This document shows positions 1-8,852 of a stretch of DNA of 33,266 nucleotides, piece after piece (within the stretch, counting starts at the first letter, position 1; each line of letters opens with the position of its first letter). The DNA is taken from assembly GCA_903858815.1 (NCBI GenBank), contig CAIOKE010000142.1, forward strand, positions 1-33,266. Direction: 5' to 3'. The notes below the pieces were generated by a model, which was given only the letters and a program-made list of their open reading frames with translations, did no database searches and was not told where the DNA came from. Made by a program: the position numbers and the translations under genes. This DNA is from an uncultured Planctomycetaceae bacterium (GTDB lineage Bacteria > Planctomycetota > Planctomycetia > Planctomycetales > Planctomycetaceae).

Positions 1-271
1 GCGGGAGATCCGCCAGTCCGGTTCGGAGGGAGGGGGGAGCCGAACTCAATCGGTCCTCCCTACCCCTATCGGTTGTGGGCGAACAACGACAGGGGAACAC
101 GGACAGTTTACTTCGGCTCGGCGGGAGCCTCGCCCTCCCACGGGGGCACTTCCCAGGGACCACCGAGCACCAGCTCGGTGACGCTGAATAAGAACACCTG
201 TCAGCTTACGGCGACGGCTCGCGAGGGGCATGAGTCTGGAACGCGGTGGACGACACGGGCTGAAGCCCAGT
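1..271. other. Noncoding left edge with short hairpins
   Basis: No convincing gene is visible here. The stretch lies downstream of the minus-strand caspase-fold gene that stops at 272. It holds a perfect 8-bp hairpin at 161-180 (CACCGAGC, loop ACCA, GCTCGGTG). A second short palindrome at about 257-270 (GGGC-TGAA-GCCC) begins just after the stop codon on the minus strand and may help end that transcript, although no T-run follows it. Positions 115-140 match the core of the tandem repeats at 28541-28853. Small reading frames across it are low-quality and overlap on both strands. Confidence 0.6.
115..140 (+). repeat. Dispersed GC-rich intergenic repeat copy
   Basis: This 26-base stretch matches positions 28593-28618 at all but four bases; the shared core reads GCTC-GC-GGAGC-TCGCCCTCCC. 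Two copies 28 kb apart in one window, both outside genes, suggest a dispersed repeat family. Similar short GC-rich motifs recur between genes in planctomycete genomes; that is recollection rather than a search. Confidence 0.55.
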
Positions 272-1285
272 CTACGGGTTTGGTGTTTTGTGCTCTGCGG
301 CGGTCTGGTACAGCCGCGCCAGTTGCAGCAGGATGGCTTCCAGTTGCTGCAGGTACTCGGTTTCACTCTGCTGATCTTTTTTCTGCTTCAGCTGTTCAAG
401 TTCGGCTTCCAGTTGATCGCGCTGCTGGCGCTGTTCGCGTGACAGCTGCCGTTCCTGCGGGCTCAGCACCAGCCATACGTTTCCGGCTCGCTGGCCATCA
501 ATCGGTTTGTCTGCCTTTATCTGAGCGGATGGCTTCAGCCCGTGAAATATTTCGGACCGCACGCCCTGCTGATCGCCGTTGTCATCCAGCAGCGAATGTT
601 CTGTAGCCAGTCGCCCCTCGGTTGTATAGAACTGCTCCGTACGCCGTGCAGCATACAGCCACGCTTCCAGCAGCGATGTCTGACCATCCCGATCAATGTC
701 TGCTTCCAGCCCGGCGATGGCCGTGGACATAAAATCTCCGAACCGCGAATACTGCAGTTGATTTCCATCTTTGGTGGCTGTGACGACACAGCGTCCGGGC
801 CCGGACAAGGCATTCAGAAACGGTGCACTGCAGGAGGCGCAGATTACGGCGACAAGCGGTCGCTGCAGTGATTGACAGGCTTCTGCCAGCTCGCTGGCAG
901 AAAGATCGGGACCGCGCAGATTCCATCGCGATTCCCGCTGATCAAAGGTCCCGTGTCCAAGGAACACGATCCAGAGTGGCTCTGCACTGGCAGTACCGGC
1001 ATTGCGAGTTATGGCGGCCAGAATCGCATCCCGATCTGTGACGGTGGCTTCGCCACCAGCTGCTGCAGCTCGTCCGATCACAGTCACTGCTGCCCCGCCC
1101 CGCTCTGCTGCCTGCTGCCAGCGATCCGCCCAGATACCAAAATTCCGTCCGTAATCTTCCTGCCCGGCCGCTCCCACAACCAGCAGCAGCTCACTGCGAT
1201 CGACCGCGGCCGATGGCTCCTGACCACAGACGGTCAGTGTCAGCAGAGACCAGCACAGGCAGCTCAGGCGACACGACAGTTTCAT
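272..1285 (-). CDS. Caspase-fold (C13/legumain-like) peptidase, exported
   Basis: The 337-residue product has an N-terminal export signal (residues 1-21, ending in a cysteine that makes only a weak lipobox). A caspase-fold domain follows, with the expected dyad: His111 in FLGHGTFD and Cys152 in CASCSA after a hydrophobic strand. Residues 196-207 (DIDRDGQTSLLE) match the 12-residue EF-hand calcium loop, and LLDDNGD follows at 232-238, as in other bacterial C13-like proteins. The last 65 residues are Gln/Glu-rich and probably coiled coil. The start at 1285 is chosen because its ATG overlaps the stop of the preceding gene (ATGA, 1282-1285), which implies translational coupling; a longer frame starting at 1375 would run through that gene. 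The substrate is unknown. The fold assignment rests on motifs only. Confidence 0.8.
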   Translation of the reverse strand: MKLSCRLSCLCWSLLTLTVCGQEPSAAVDRSELLLVVGAAGQEDYGRNFGIWADRWQQAAERGGAAVTVIGRAAAAGGEATVTDRDAILAAITRNAGTASAEPLWIVFLGHGTFDQRESRWNLRGPDLSASELAEACQSLQRPLVAVICASCSAPFLNALSGPGRCVVTATKDGNQLQYSRFGDFMSTAIAGLEADIDRDGQTSLLEAWLYAARRTEQFYTTEGRLATEHSLLDDNGDQQGVRSEIFHGLKPSAQIKADKPIDGQRAGNVWLVLSPQERQLSREQRQQRDQLEAELEQLKQKKDQQSETEYLQQLEAILLQLARLYQTAAEHKTPNP

Positions 1286-3717
1286 GGCAGACCTCGTCGA
1301 CGTCGCAGAGTCCAGTCCGCTGAGAGGCAGGCGATCGCCGTCAAGAAGACCCACCATGAGTGCCAGATCGGCCATGACCAGATTTCGCTGAGCGGCGCTT
1401 CTTCCTGCGGCAGACTGGCGGCCAGCTGCTCCACCTCGTCAAGGTCCGTGACTCGCCCGCCGGTTTTTTCTGCGACTTCATCAACCCACGTTCGATTCAC
1501 TCGCACCGACTGCATTTCCTGCTGATCCGGCTGGCTGGCCCAGCCCAGACTGGCGGTCAGCGGCGCTTCGGCAGCATCAGCCAGCGTTGCCGTGGCTTCC
1601 ATCTTCCATGGTCCAGCCGCCGCTGCCGACAGACCTGCTTCAAAGAGGCCGGCTTCGGTATCTGAGGGGGTGGCTGTCAGTTCAAAGACCTGCCCGTCCG
1701 GTGCCGTGACCGAGAACCGCACGTCGGCATTCTCCTGAACGTTGAAGTCAGCACCGCGGACGAGTGCTGTCAGAGTGACAGCACCGGTTCCCTGGGTCAG
1801 ATCGTCCCGGACTTTGACCTCCAGTCGCTGTGGAACATCGGCGACCAGCCAGCGCATCATCTGGCGACAGGCGCGGGCGTGATCGCTGAGATCTTCAGCC
1901 GGCTGGCCGGCAACAGGTTTGGGTTGTGGCTGATCTGCGTCAGGCTGGGGATTTGTCAGAGCCTGCAGTCCGGCCTGCAGGCGCCAGCGCCACAGGTCAC
2001 CCACACACACCGCACCCGTGCGCCCACGTCCGAAACGCTGTACGACCAGTGCCGGCCACTGCGTCCCCGCACTGTCCTCCACCTGAGCCATGACAATGGC
2101 ACCTGGTCGCACGTAACCGGTGGGATTGATGGTCACAAATGCGGGCATCTGCTGCAGTCGTTCCTGCTCGGCTGTTTCATCGTCACGCAAACGGACCCAT
2201 GGCTGCAGCCAGCCATCCCGCGTCAGTGAAAGTCGCACCGGGCCCTGCGGAAACGGGGCCTTTCGCTCAAGATCAATCGGCAGCAGCTCGCCGATGGGAG
2301 TCCGGCTGTAATCACCCTGAGCGAATGATTCCTGGCCAGCCATCATCAGCAGACCACCCCCACGCTGGCTGACAAAGTCATACAGCAGTGTCATCTGGTC
2401 GGCGAGGAAAAAGTCGGCTTCAAGATCATCGATGACGATTGCATCATACTGAAACAGCTCTTCTGCCTTCTGAGGAAACCCACTCTGCAGTTCATTCTCA
2501 GCCACATTCAGACGAATCAGTACGGGTTCGTCATACTCTTCCACAGTATCCGGATCCGCCTTGTCAAAGCCCCGAAACAGGGAATTCGAGGTCTGTCCCT
2601 CGCGACCGCGGAAATCGAATTTGGCTTCTTTTCGAGCGATCCGGATCAGGCCAACCATGGACAGCAGTGGATCGGTTTCCACGGCCCGACGAAGAAACTT
2701 GAAGTCCCAGTTGGGTCGCCCTGAGACATACAGAATTCGTTTTGGGCGAGCACTGCGATCAACGGCGATCAACTGAGTGTTGTTGACGAGTGTGGCTTCC
2801 GGCTGCAGGCTGTCATCGGCAGCATTCAGCAGTTCCACTTTGATCTGATAAAAGACCGTGCCAGCCGTGACCGGGCGATGGCGAAATCTGAGGGGTGTGG
2901 AATCCTGCACATCACGGACCTGAGTTTCGATGGGGGTTCCGGCGGCATCAGCAAGAATCACCTGGATCCTGCCGTTCGTGGTGCCTTCGATGCGAGGTGT
3001 GATCTGCAGGGTTACCGGAGCATCGTCGAAGGCGGATTGCGACACGGTCCACTGCCCGACTGCGGCATCGGCCGTACCGGGACCTTCCGGGGGAACCACG
3101 GGGTACACGGGTGGCAGCAGTTTCAGCAGTTCGGGGTCGACAGTCCCGTCGGTGGCGTTGCCATCCGTCAGCAGCAGAATACCGGCCAGTGGCTGGCCCT
3201 GATAGCGCTGCTGCAGACTGCGGAGGGCGGAGTTCAGGGACGAGGCGTGGCCAGTGAATTCCACGGTATCCAGCCGTTCGGTCTGCAGCAGCCGATCGGC
3301 GACTGTATAGCGACGCAGTTCGAAGTCCTGACCCAGCCGTCTGAGCCAGCCCACAGGTTCGGAACTTTCGCCGGTTTTCAGGGTGGCTGTGAACTGTGCA
3401 GCGCGAGTGTTGGCGGTGCCATCGGGACTGACGAGGTGACTACGGCTGTTGTCCGTGACGATGGCCAGCACGTTGGCGCCGGAACGCGGTCGCGAACTGC
3501 TCCACAATGGATTGACAAGGCAGGCAGCCAGCAGCAGCCACGCGACAGATCTGAGCACCGGTCCGAGCATCTGCCGGGTGAGACGATCCCGATTCAGCCA
3601 GAAAATACTGAGCAGACCGACGACTGCAGTGGCCACTGCAGGCCAGATCCAGCGACGATCGCCGACGACGAATGTCGCCAGTGTCTGACCGTCGAACAGT
3701 ATGCTGAAATCGCACAT
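1282..3717 (-). CDS. Large membrane protein with VWA-like and GATase-like domains
   Basis: The 811-residue product starts with two membrane segments (about residues 24-41 and 53-69). A VWA-like region follows with AIVTDNSRS near residue 87 and LLLTDGNATDG about 110 residues later. The first motif is not a full DxSxS metal site. A middle section beginning ILYVSGRPNWDFKFLRRA resembles the class I glutamine-amidotransferase-like fold of planctomycete BatA-cluster proteins. Ig-like strands and a final membrane helix before RRRRGLP complete it. Such proteins usually sit in MoxR-DUF58-VWA clusters, but none of those partners is in this window. It ends in a 4-base overlap with the caspase-fold gene. 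The function is unknown; a cell-envelope role is inferred. Confidence 0.8.
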   Translation of the reverse strand: MCDFSILFDGQTLATFVVGDRRWIWPAVATAVVGLLSIFWLNRDRLTRQMLGPVLRSVAWLLLAACLVNPLWSSSRPRSGANVLAIVTDNSRSHLVSPDGTANTRAAQFTATLKTGESSEPVGWLRRLGQDFELRRYTVADRLLQTERLDTVEFTGHASSLNSALRSLQQRYQGQPLAGILLLTDGNATDGTVDPELLKLLPPVYPVVPPEGPGTADAAVGQWTVSQSAFDDAPVTLQITPRIEGTTNGRIQVILADAAGTPIETQVRDVQDSTPLRFRHRPVTAGTVFYQIKVELLNAADDSLQPEATLVNNTQLIAVDRSARPKRILYVSGRPNWDFKFLRRAVETDPLLSMVGLIRIARKEAKFDFRGREGQTSNSLFRGFDKADPDTVEEYDEPVLIRLNVAENELQSGFPQKAEELFQYDAIVIDDLEADFFLADQMTLLYDFVSQRGGGLLMMAGQESFAQGDYSRTPIGELLPIDLERKAPFPQGPVRLSLTRDGWLQPWVRLRDDETAEQERLQQMPAFVTINPTGYVRPGAIVMAQVEDSAGTQWPALVVQRFGRGRTGAVCVGDLWRWRLQAGLQALTNPQPDADQPQPKPVAGQPAEDLSDHARACRQMMRWLVADVPQRLEVKVRDDLTQGTGAVTLTALVRGADFNVQENADVRFSVTAPDGQVFELTATPSDTEAGLFEAGLSAAAAGPWKMEATATLADAAEAPLTASLGWASQPDQQEMQSVRVNRTWVDEVAEKTGGRVTDLDEVEQLAASLPQEEAPLSEIWSWPIWHSWWVFLTAIACLSADWTLRRRRGLP

Positions 3718-3846
3718 GATCGGATTCCCCGCGAGCCCTGCTTCCCGCAGCCCAGACTTTGGCAGGTTCGGTGACCATTGTAAACTTCAGCGGGCCGTTT
3801 CTTTGACAAAGCTCGAGATTGGGCCGGGCTATGGAAACGGAAATCG

Positions 3847-5118
3847 CTAACCCTGCTGTAACAGCCGCACGTTCGGGCTGGTGCTGGCAAATCGAATGGG
3901 GCGACCGACCGGGGTAATCACTTCCTGACTGCCGTCGATTCCCAGCTGCGACAGGATTGTGGCATAGACGTCCGGGACGCTGATCGGGTCCTCGGGCAGC
4001 GGCGGATCTTTCCCCGGAATTCCGTCCGGTGTTGCGCCCAGAACTGCACCACTGCGAAATCCACCGCCGGCAACCACGCAGGAAAACCAGGCCGGCCAGT
4101 GATCGCGACCTTCAGCCGGATTGATTCGGGGTGTGCGTCCGAATTCACTGATGCACAGCACAATCACCGACTGCAGCAGATCTCGCTGTCGCAGATCCTG
4201 CAGCAGACTGGACATGGCCGGGTCAAGGATCCGGCACTGGGTGATATGGCCGGTGTGGTTTGAGATATGTGTGTCGAAGCCCGGGAGCATGACTTCCACC
4301 ACGCGGACTCCCGTTTCCACCAGTCGTCGCGCGACAAGGCAGCCGCGCCCGAAATCGTTTCTGCCGTAACTGTCCTGCAGGGCCGCCGGCTCAGAATCCA
4401 GCTGAAATGCGGCCAGCTGTTCAGACTGCATCATGGTCACTGCTCGTTGTGTCAGTTCCTGCTGCAGTGTTACCTGTTCCGCCAGTGGACGTCGCAGGGC
4501 AAACTGACGACTGATCACATCCAGCCCCGCCAGCCGTTTCTGCAGTCGCTGATCGGGTACAGGCGAGGAAAGATTGGCGACTTTTTCACCCGGACGAAAC
4601 ACCCGGAATGCATTCCATTCATTTCCGAGGTAGCCACCTTCAGGGACCGGGATGCGTGGATTCAGCAGGATATAAGGCGGGATCTGCAGGCTGGCCTGGG
4701 GCAGCTGTCGAGCAATCACGGACCCCAGAGTGGGATACTTCAGCGTCGGTTCCGGGTTGTAACCCGTGCGCACAAAAGCCGCACCCCGTTCATGATCGCC
4801 TTCCTTTGAATGCAGCGAACGAATCAACAGGCATTCGTGCATCTGTTCGGCCATGCGCGGCAGCAGATGCGAAATCTGTACGCCCTTCGCCGAAGTGGAA
4901 ATCGCCTGCACCTCGCCACCCGACAGCGTTCCCGGATGCGGGTCCCAAGTCTCCAGCTGACTCATCCCGCCGTTCATCCAAAGCACGATCAGCGAGGCCG
5001 GTCGATCCGTGCCACGTCGATTGGCTGCCCCGTGGGACATGCCGGGCAGCAGGAACGACAGACCCGCAGTTCCCAGTCGCTGCAGCATGCCGCGACGATC
5101 CATCATCAGTGGTTCCAT
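3847..5118 (-). CDS. DUF1501 domain protein, Tat-type signal
   Basis: The 423-residue product is a typical DUF1501 protein, a family of the alkaline phosphatase/sulfatase-like fold that is abundant in planctomycetes. Near the N terminus DRRGMLQRLG followed by a hydrophobic stretch looks like a twin-arginine signal. Family landmarks follow: MNGGMSQLETWDPHP, EGDHERGAAFVRTGY, VVEVMLPGFDTH and SEFGRTPRIN...GRDHWPAW. The ATG at 5118 is chosen over the ATGs at 5106 and 5103 because GGAG lies 5 bases upstream of it. It overlaps the end of the DUF1549/DUF1553 gene by 13 bases, so the two are almost certainly co-transcribed. In planctomycetes the two families are nearly always paired; their biochemical role is not established. 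Confidence 0.9.
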   Translation of the reverse strand: MEPLMMDRRGMLQRLGTAGLSFLLPGMSHGAANRRGTDRPASLIVLWMNGGMSQLETWDPHPGTLSGGEVQAISTSAKGVQISHLLPRMAEQMHECLLIRSLHSKEGDHERGAAFVRTGYNPEPTLKYPTLGSVIARQLPQASLQIPPYILLNPRIPVPEGGYLGNEWNAFRVFRPGEKVANLSSPVPDQRLQKRLAGLDVISRQFALRRPLAEQVTLQQELTQRAVTMMQSEQLAAFQLDSEPAALQDSYGRNDFGRGCLVARRLVETGVRVVEVMLPGFDTHISNHTGHITQCRILDPAMSSLLQDLRQRDLLQSVIVLCISEFGRTPRINPAEGRDHWPAWFSCVVAGGGFRSGAVLGATPDGIPGKDPPLPEDPISVPDVYATILSQLGIDGSQEVITPVGRPIRFASTSPNVRLLQQG

Positions 5119-6734
5119 GAAAACTCCGGACTGTTGAACAGGGCCCAGAACAGGTCCTCGACGGACTGCGTACGATTGGTTTTCAGCTGCTGCAGGAAAT
5201 ATGTCTGTTCGTCTGCTGTTGGTCTGCGAGTCAGACACATCAGAAAACTGTTTTCGATGACCGCGGTGTCGTCCGTGGAAAATCGCAGTACTTCCGCTGG
5301 CCCCGACAGCAGATCCACCTTTGCGGAATCCGATGTGAATCGGCCGTTCATCTTCAGCAGAGACTGAGAAATCGTGCCGGCCTGAGCATTCAGTTCGTCT
5401 TCTCCGGCATCGCCGTACTCCTGGATGAAGTCGTTCTCTGATGTCAGCTTCTGGAAACGAATCAACGGATGGGAATTCTGATCCACTGCACGCACACGCC
5501 CCGCCTGGAACAACGAACCAATCACCTGTTCAGGTCGCAGTCGCACCAGTGGGAATACGGCCCACTGCTCTTCCTGCGCCTGCAGCAATGCCGAATCCTG
5601 TTCAGGGTTTTCCGATGACAACTGGAATGGCTGCGACAGGGCAATCAGGCGAATCAGGACACTCAGTCGCTCGCCACGCGTACGAAATTCTGTTCCCAGC
5701 AGATCCAGCACATCGGGTTCGCTGTGATCAGAGGGGTGTGGCAGATCATCGACGGGTTCATGCAGTGGCCTGCCAGCCATCAGTCCCCAGACCCGATTGG
5801 CAATCGCTCGTTCAAAGCGGCGATTTTCCGGATGAGTCACCCATGCGGCCAGCCGAGTGCGGAGCGAACCCTGATCAGGCAGCCACTCGGCATGGAATGG
5901 CACATTCGGGTCGACGACTCGTCCAGTCTTGTCTTCCGCCCCGCCGTCCATGATGCGATAGACAACGGGCTGCTGCGATTTGTCGCGATCGAAGTCGGTC
6001 ACGCCGGCCAGCGAGACAGTTGCCTGGCAGTACCATGCTGCAAAGCCTTCGAAATGTCCCTGTTTCCAGAACGGGTCAAAGGGATGGTCGTGGCACTGAG
6101 CACAATCGATGCGCTGTCCCAGAAACGCGCGAACGGTTCGCCCGGCCAGTTTTGTTTCGTCCAGCTCTTCGTTTTCCATTCGAGCAATGGTGAGGAAGTT
6201 GGCTGCCGGCTGGTCTGTCCACAGACCTTCGGCGGCAATGAGATCGCGAGTCATCTGGCCCCACGCGGCATCGGCCAGCAGCTGCTGAGCCAGCCAGTCA
6301 CGCAGTCGATCGCGACGAAAGATGAACAGCGGTCCCTGTTCCACACCCGTCAGGCTGCGTGCCAGACGATCAGCGAAGTAACGCCCGAAACGATCGTCCC
6401 GCAGCATTCTGACGATCCAGCGATCGAGGCGGTCCGGCTGCTGGTCCTGTTCGAAGGCGCGGATTTCAGCCAGTGCCGGGACACAGCCAAACAGTGCCAG
6501 TGAGACGCGACGGAAGACTGTCAGGTCGTCAGCCTGAGCCACCGGTTGCAGCCCAGCCTGCTGCCAGCGCTGCCGGAACCGCTGATTCAGACGCTGCACA
6601 GCAGTATCCAGACGCTGTTGTGCAGGAATTTCCGGAGCCGCTGTTAATGGGGCCTCGACACTGCCGGCAGTCTGCACAACAGCGACCAGCAACAGCAGCA
6701 GCACAGGGATGGATAACCACGAAACCCAGCGCAC
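5106..6734 (-). CDS. DUF1549/DUF1553 protein, secreted
   Basis: The 542-residue product has a signal peptide (residues 1-25). A DUF1549 domain spans roughly residues 40-240 with the cytochrome-like motif CAQCHDHPFDPFW at 211-223, and a DUF1553 domain fills the C-terminal half (NRVWGLMAGRPLHEPVDDL, LIRLIALSQPFQLSS, FLMCLTRRPTADE). It lacks the extra N-terminal cytochrome (PSCyt1) or LamG domains found in longer relatives, so it is the short form of the family. CxxCH could bind heme or another metal; whether it does is not known for this family. It is the first gene of the run 6734-272, and its upstream region is shared with a divergent membrane-protein gene. Confidence 0.9.
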   Translation of the reverse strand: MRWVSWLSIPVLLLLLVAVVQTAGSVEAPLTAAPEIPAQQRLDTAVQRLNQRFRQRWQQAGLQPVAQADDLTVFRRVSLALFGCVPALAEIRAFEQDQQPDRLDRWIVRMLRDDRFGRYFADRLARSLTGVEQGPLFIFRRDRLRDWLAQQLLADAAWGQMTRDLIAAEGLWTDQPAANFLTIARMENEELDETKLAGRTVRAFLGQRIDCAQCHDHPFDPFWKQGHFEGFAAWYCQATVSLAGVTDFDRDKSQQPVVYRIMDGGAEDKTGRVVDPNVPFHAEWLPDQGSLRTRLAAWVTHPENRRFERAIANRVWGLMAGRPLHEPVDDLPHPSDHSEPDVLDLLGTEFRTRGERLSVLIRLIALSQPFQLSSENPEQDSALLQAQEEQWAVFPLVRLRPEQVIGSLFQAGRVRAVDQNSHPLIRFQKLTSENDFIQEYGDAGEDELNAQAGTISQSLLKMNGRFTSDSAKVDLLSGPAEVLRFSTDDTAVIENSFLMCLTRRPTADEQTYFLQQLKTNRTQSVEDLFWALFNSPEFSWNH

Positions 6735-6952
6735 GATGATTGATTCCGGAAGTGGCAGGACAAGGCAGGCCTGTCAGAAAACGCACAGTCTACTTCGATT
6801 TCCACTCAGGATCCCTGGAAAAAAAGGATTGCAGAGTGCAATTTTCTGACAAAACGAGCGAATCAGAGGGAATGTGCCCGTAATCAGCGAATGCATTTTC
6901 TCCGAGTGGTGTTGTATCCTTCCATTCGGCGTGTGACTCTGTGGAATCTGCC
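6735..6952. promoter_or_regulatory. Divergent promoter region with a small inverted repeat
   Basis: This is the only space for the promoters of the minus-strand DUF1549/DUF1553 gene and the plus-strand membrane-protein gene. A short perfect inverted repeat, ATTGCA-GAG-TGCAAT, lies at 6828-6842 beside an A-rich run (6819-6825). No clear -35/-10 pair stands out on either strand, so this is a location call rather than an identified site. Confidence 0.35.
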
Positions 6953-8278
6953 ATGTCCAGCTCTGACGCATTTCCAGCAACTGCCGATCCACTGGCAGGT
7001 GTCGGTCCGGGAAGTTTTCCGGGACTGCGTCGGCCGTTTCGTTCGCTGTGGTGGCTGGTGAAAACGGCGCTGGGAGCCGCCTGTGTGGTGCTGGTGCTGG
7101 CGATTATGGCCGCCATTCCGGGCCTCAACATTCTGACGCTCGGTTATCTCATCCAGGCTCAGAAACAGGTGGCGGTCTCAGGGCGGTTCCGGGACGGTTT
7201 TCCGCTGCTGAAGATAGCACCGCGTCTGGGGATCCTGGCCCTGTTTACATTGCTGTTCGGTCTGCTGCTGCGGTGGCAGGCCACTCGACTCAGTGATGCC
7301 CTTGTACTGCTGGGGCCGCAGCATCCACAGACACAGCAGCTGCAGTTCCTTGTGGTCCTGCTGAAGTGGCTGATCGCTGCCCATCTGCTGGCCGCTGTGC
7401 TGAATGGCAGTACGTTTGCCTGTTTTCTGCGTCCCATCCGCAATATCCGACGGCTGCTGGCATGGCGGCATTACGAAAAGCGCCAGGAAGTGCGGGCTGT
7501 TCTGCAGGCACTGCTGACTGTGCTCAGTCCATGGCAGCATTTCGTCACAGGCCTGCGCGGGTTTTTCGGCGCTGTCGTGTGGTTGTTGCTGCCCACGTCT
7601 CTGCTGGTGTCGTATGCCGCCCCCGATCGTACTCGCCCCATCTTCGGTGTCCTGTCGTTTCTCGGCGGCCTGTTGCTGATTCCAGTACTGGCTTGGCTGC
7701 CGTGGTTGCAGGTGCAGCAGGCTGTGCAGGGCCGTTTTATGGCCATCTTTTCTGTCGGGGTAGTCCGCCGCGCTATTCGCAGCACACCATTGACATGGAT
7801 GCTGGCCACCATCCTGCTGTACGTCCTGACGTTTCCGCTGTATCTGGCAAAGATCCGTCTGTTACCTCAGGATTCGCAGCTGGTGCTGACTCCGGTGTTT
7901 GTACTGTTCACGTACCCGGCAAGGCTGATTACAGCATGGGCGTGGCACCGCGGTTCACAGGTTCCTGCACCCACGACTCGCTGGCTGCATCTTCCCGCTC
8001 GGCTGATCATGTTTCCGCTGCTGGGGCTGTACAGCTTCTTTCTGCTGTTGACCGCTTCCATCAGCGAACTAGGGCGGAACGCGCCTTTTGAAAACCAGGC
8101 GTTTCTGGGACCCGTCCCGTATGCTCAGTGGCGACGATCCGACAGCGGGTCGAATCCGTCAGCGACGGGCAAGACGCAGCAGGATGATAACAATCAGGCC
8201 CAGCCAGAAAGGAGTGATGGCAAGCAGCAGCCAGAACAGCCCGGGCCAGCGGTGAAAGATACTGTCGGACAACCATGA
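6953..8278 (+). CDS. Multi-pass membrane protein, DUF4013-like
   Basis: The 441-residue product has at least six hydrophobic segments, including ALGAACVVLVLAIMAAIPGL near the start, FGAVVWLLLPTSLLVSYA in the middle and LIMFPLLGLYSFFLLLTAS near the end. NILTLGYLIQAQ after the first helix resembles planctomycete DUF4013-type proteins (helix-loop-GYL pattern); this is a resemblance only. The ATG at 6953 is preferred to the in-frame GTG at 6941 because GTGGA sits 7 bases before it. The last 40 residues are hydrophilic and rich in Gln, Asn and Pro, and their 120 bases lie antisense to the end of the VTT-family gene. No function is known. Confidence 0.7.
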   Translation: MSSSDAFPATADPLAGVGPGSFPGLRRPFRSLWWLVKTALGAACVVLVLAIMAAIPGLNILTLGYLIQAQKQVAVSGRFRDGFPLLKIAPRLGILALFTLLFGLLLRWQATRLSDALVLLGPQHPQTQQLQFLVVLLKWLIAAHLLAAVLNGSTFACFLRPIRNIRRLLAWRHYEKRQEVRAVLQALLTVLSPWQHFVTGLRGFFGAVVWLLLPTSLLVSYAAPDRTRPIFGVLSFLGGLLLIPVLAWLPWLQVQQAVQGRFMAIFSVGVVRRAIRSTPLTWMLATILLYVLTFPLYLAKIRLLPQDSQLVLTPVFVLFTYPARLITAWAWHRGSQVPAPTTRWLHLPARLIMFPLLGLYSFFLLLTASISELGRNAPFENQAFLGPVPYAQWRRSDSGSNPSATGKTQQDDNNQAQPERSDGKQQPEQPGPAVKDTVGQP

Positions 8279-8821
8279 CTGCAGGAAACATAAAGGCGCG
8301 ATTCCGATCCCGGTAGCCACCATCACCTGCCATACCGGAGTTCGTGTCAGACCGGCGGCCCACGAAACCAGATCTGTTGATGTCAAAGGATTCAGACGCA
8401 GCAGCAGTACCAGCCAGAATCCACGCTTTTCAAGTTGTGACCGCAGGCGAGCCATCGCACCTTGCGGGTCAAGTCGATTCAGCATGGATGCCCCCAACCG
8501 ACGAGACAATCCGCAGGCGATACCTGCACCAGCGATATTTCCGATCAGTGCCAGCGCACCACCGAAGAATGGACCAAACAGAATTCCGCCCGGCGTATAC
8601 AGCAGCAGACCGGGTAACGGCGCAACGACAACTTCGACAGTGACAAACAAAACGTAAGCGATGGGTGCCAGGATACCGGCATCGTGCAGGACCTGCTGGA
8701 TTCGCGCAAGACTCTGCGCGTCACCAGGACCGGTGCCCAGCAGTGGGATCAGCAACGAGGTCACCGCAGCAACTGCGAGCAGACCTGCCAGCCACATCAA
8801 GAACTGCAGTAGTCGCCGCAT
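8159..8821 (-). CDS. VTT-domain (TVP38/TMEM64/DedA-like) membrane protein
   Basis: The 220-residue product has the family layout: an N-terminal helix, re-entrant segments around VEVVVAPLPGLLLYTPGGILFG and GGALALIGNIAGAGIACGLSRRLG, the central FWLVLLLRLNPLTSTDLVSWAAGL, and a final hydrophobic pair ending in LLRLARR. Family members act in membrane homeostasis; some DedA and VTT proteins are linked to lipid scrambling or undecaprenyl phosphate recycling, but none of those roles can be assigned here. The gene starts 31 bases after the DUF1080 gene, with GGAAA upstream of the ATG, so the two probably share a transcript. Its 3' end overlaps the convergent plus-strand gene by 120 bases. Confidence 0.88.
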   Translation of the reverse strand: MRRLLQFLMWLAGLLAVAAVTSLLIPLLGTGPGDAQSLARIQQVLHDAGILAPIAYVLFVTVEVVVAPLPGLLLYTPGGILFGPFFGGALALIGNIAGAGIACGLSRRLGASMLNRLDPQGAMARLRSQLEKRGFWLVLLLRLNPLTSTDLVSWAAGLTRTPVWQVMVATGIGIAPLCFLQSWLSDSIFHRWPGLFWLLLAITPFWLGLIVIILLRLARR

Positions 8822-8852
8822 CTGCTTTTCCGCAGTGTTCAGGGCGAATGAT

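Noticed and set aside
2878-3774. Plus-strand open frame of 298 codons opposite the VWA/GATase-like gene
   Set aside because: It has no domain or ribosome-binding site; the minus strand encodes a coherent protein with membrane helices and a VWA-like region.
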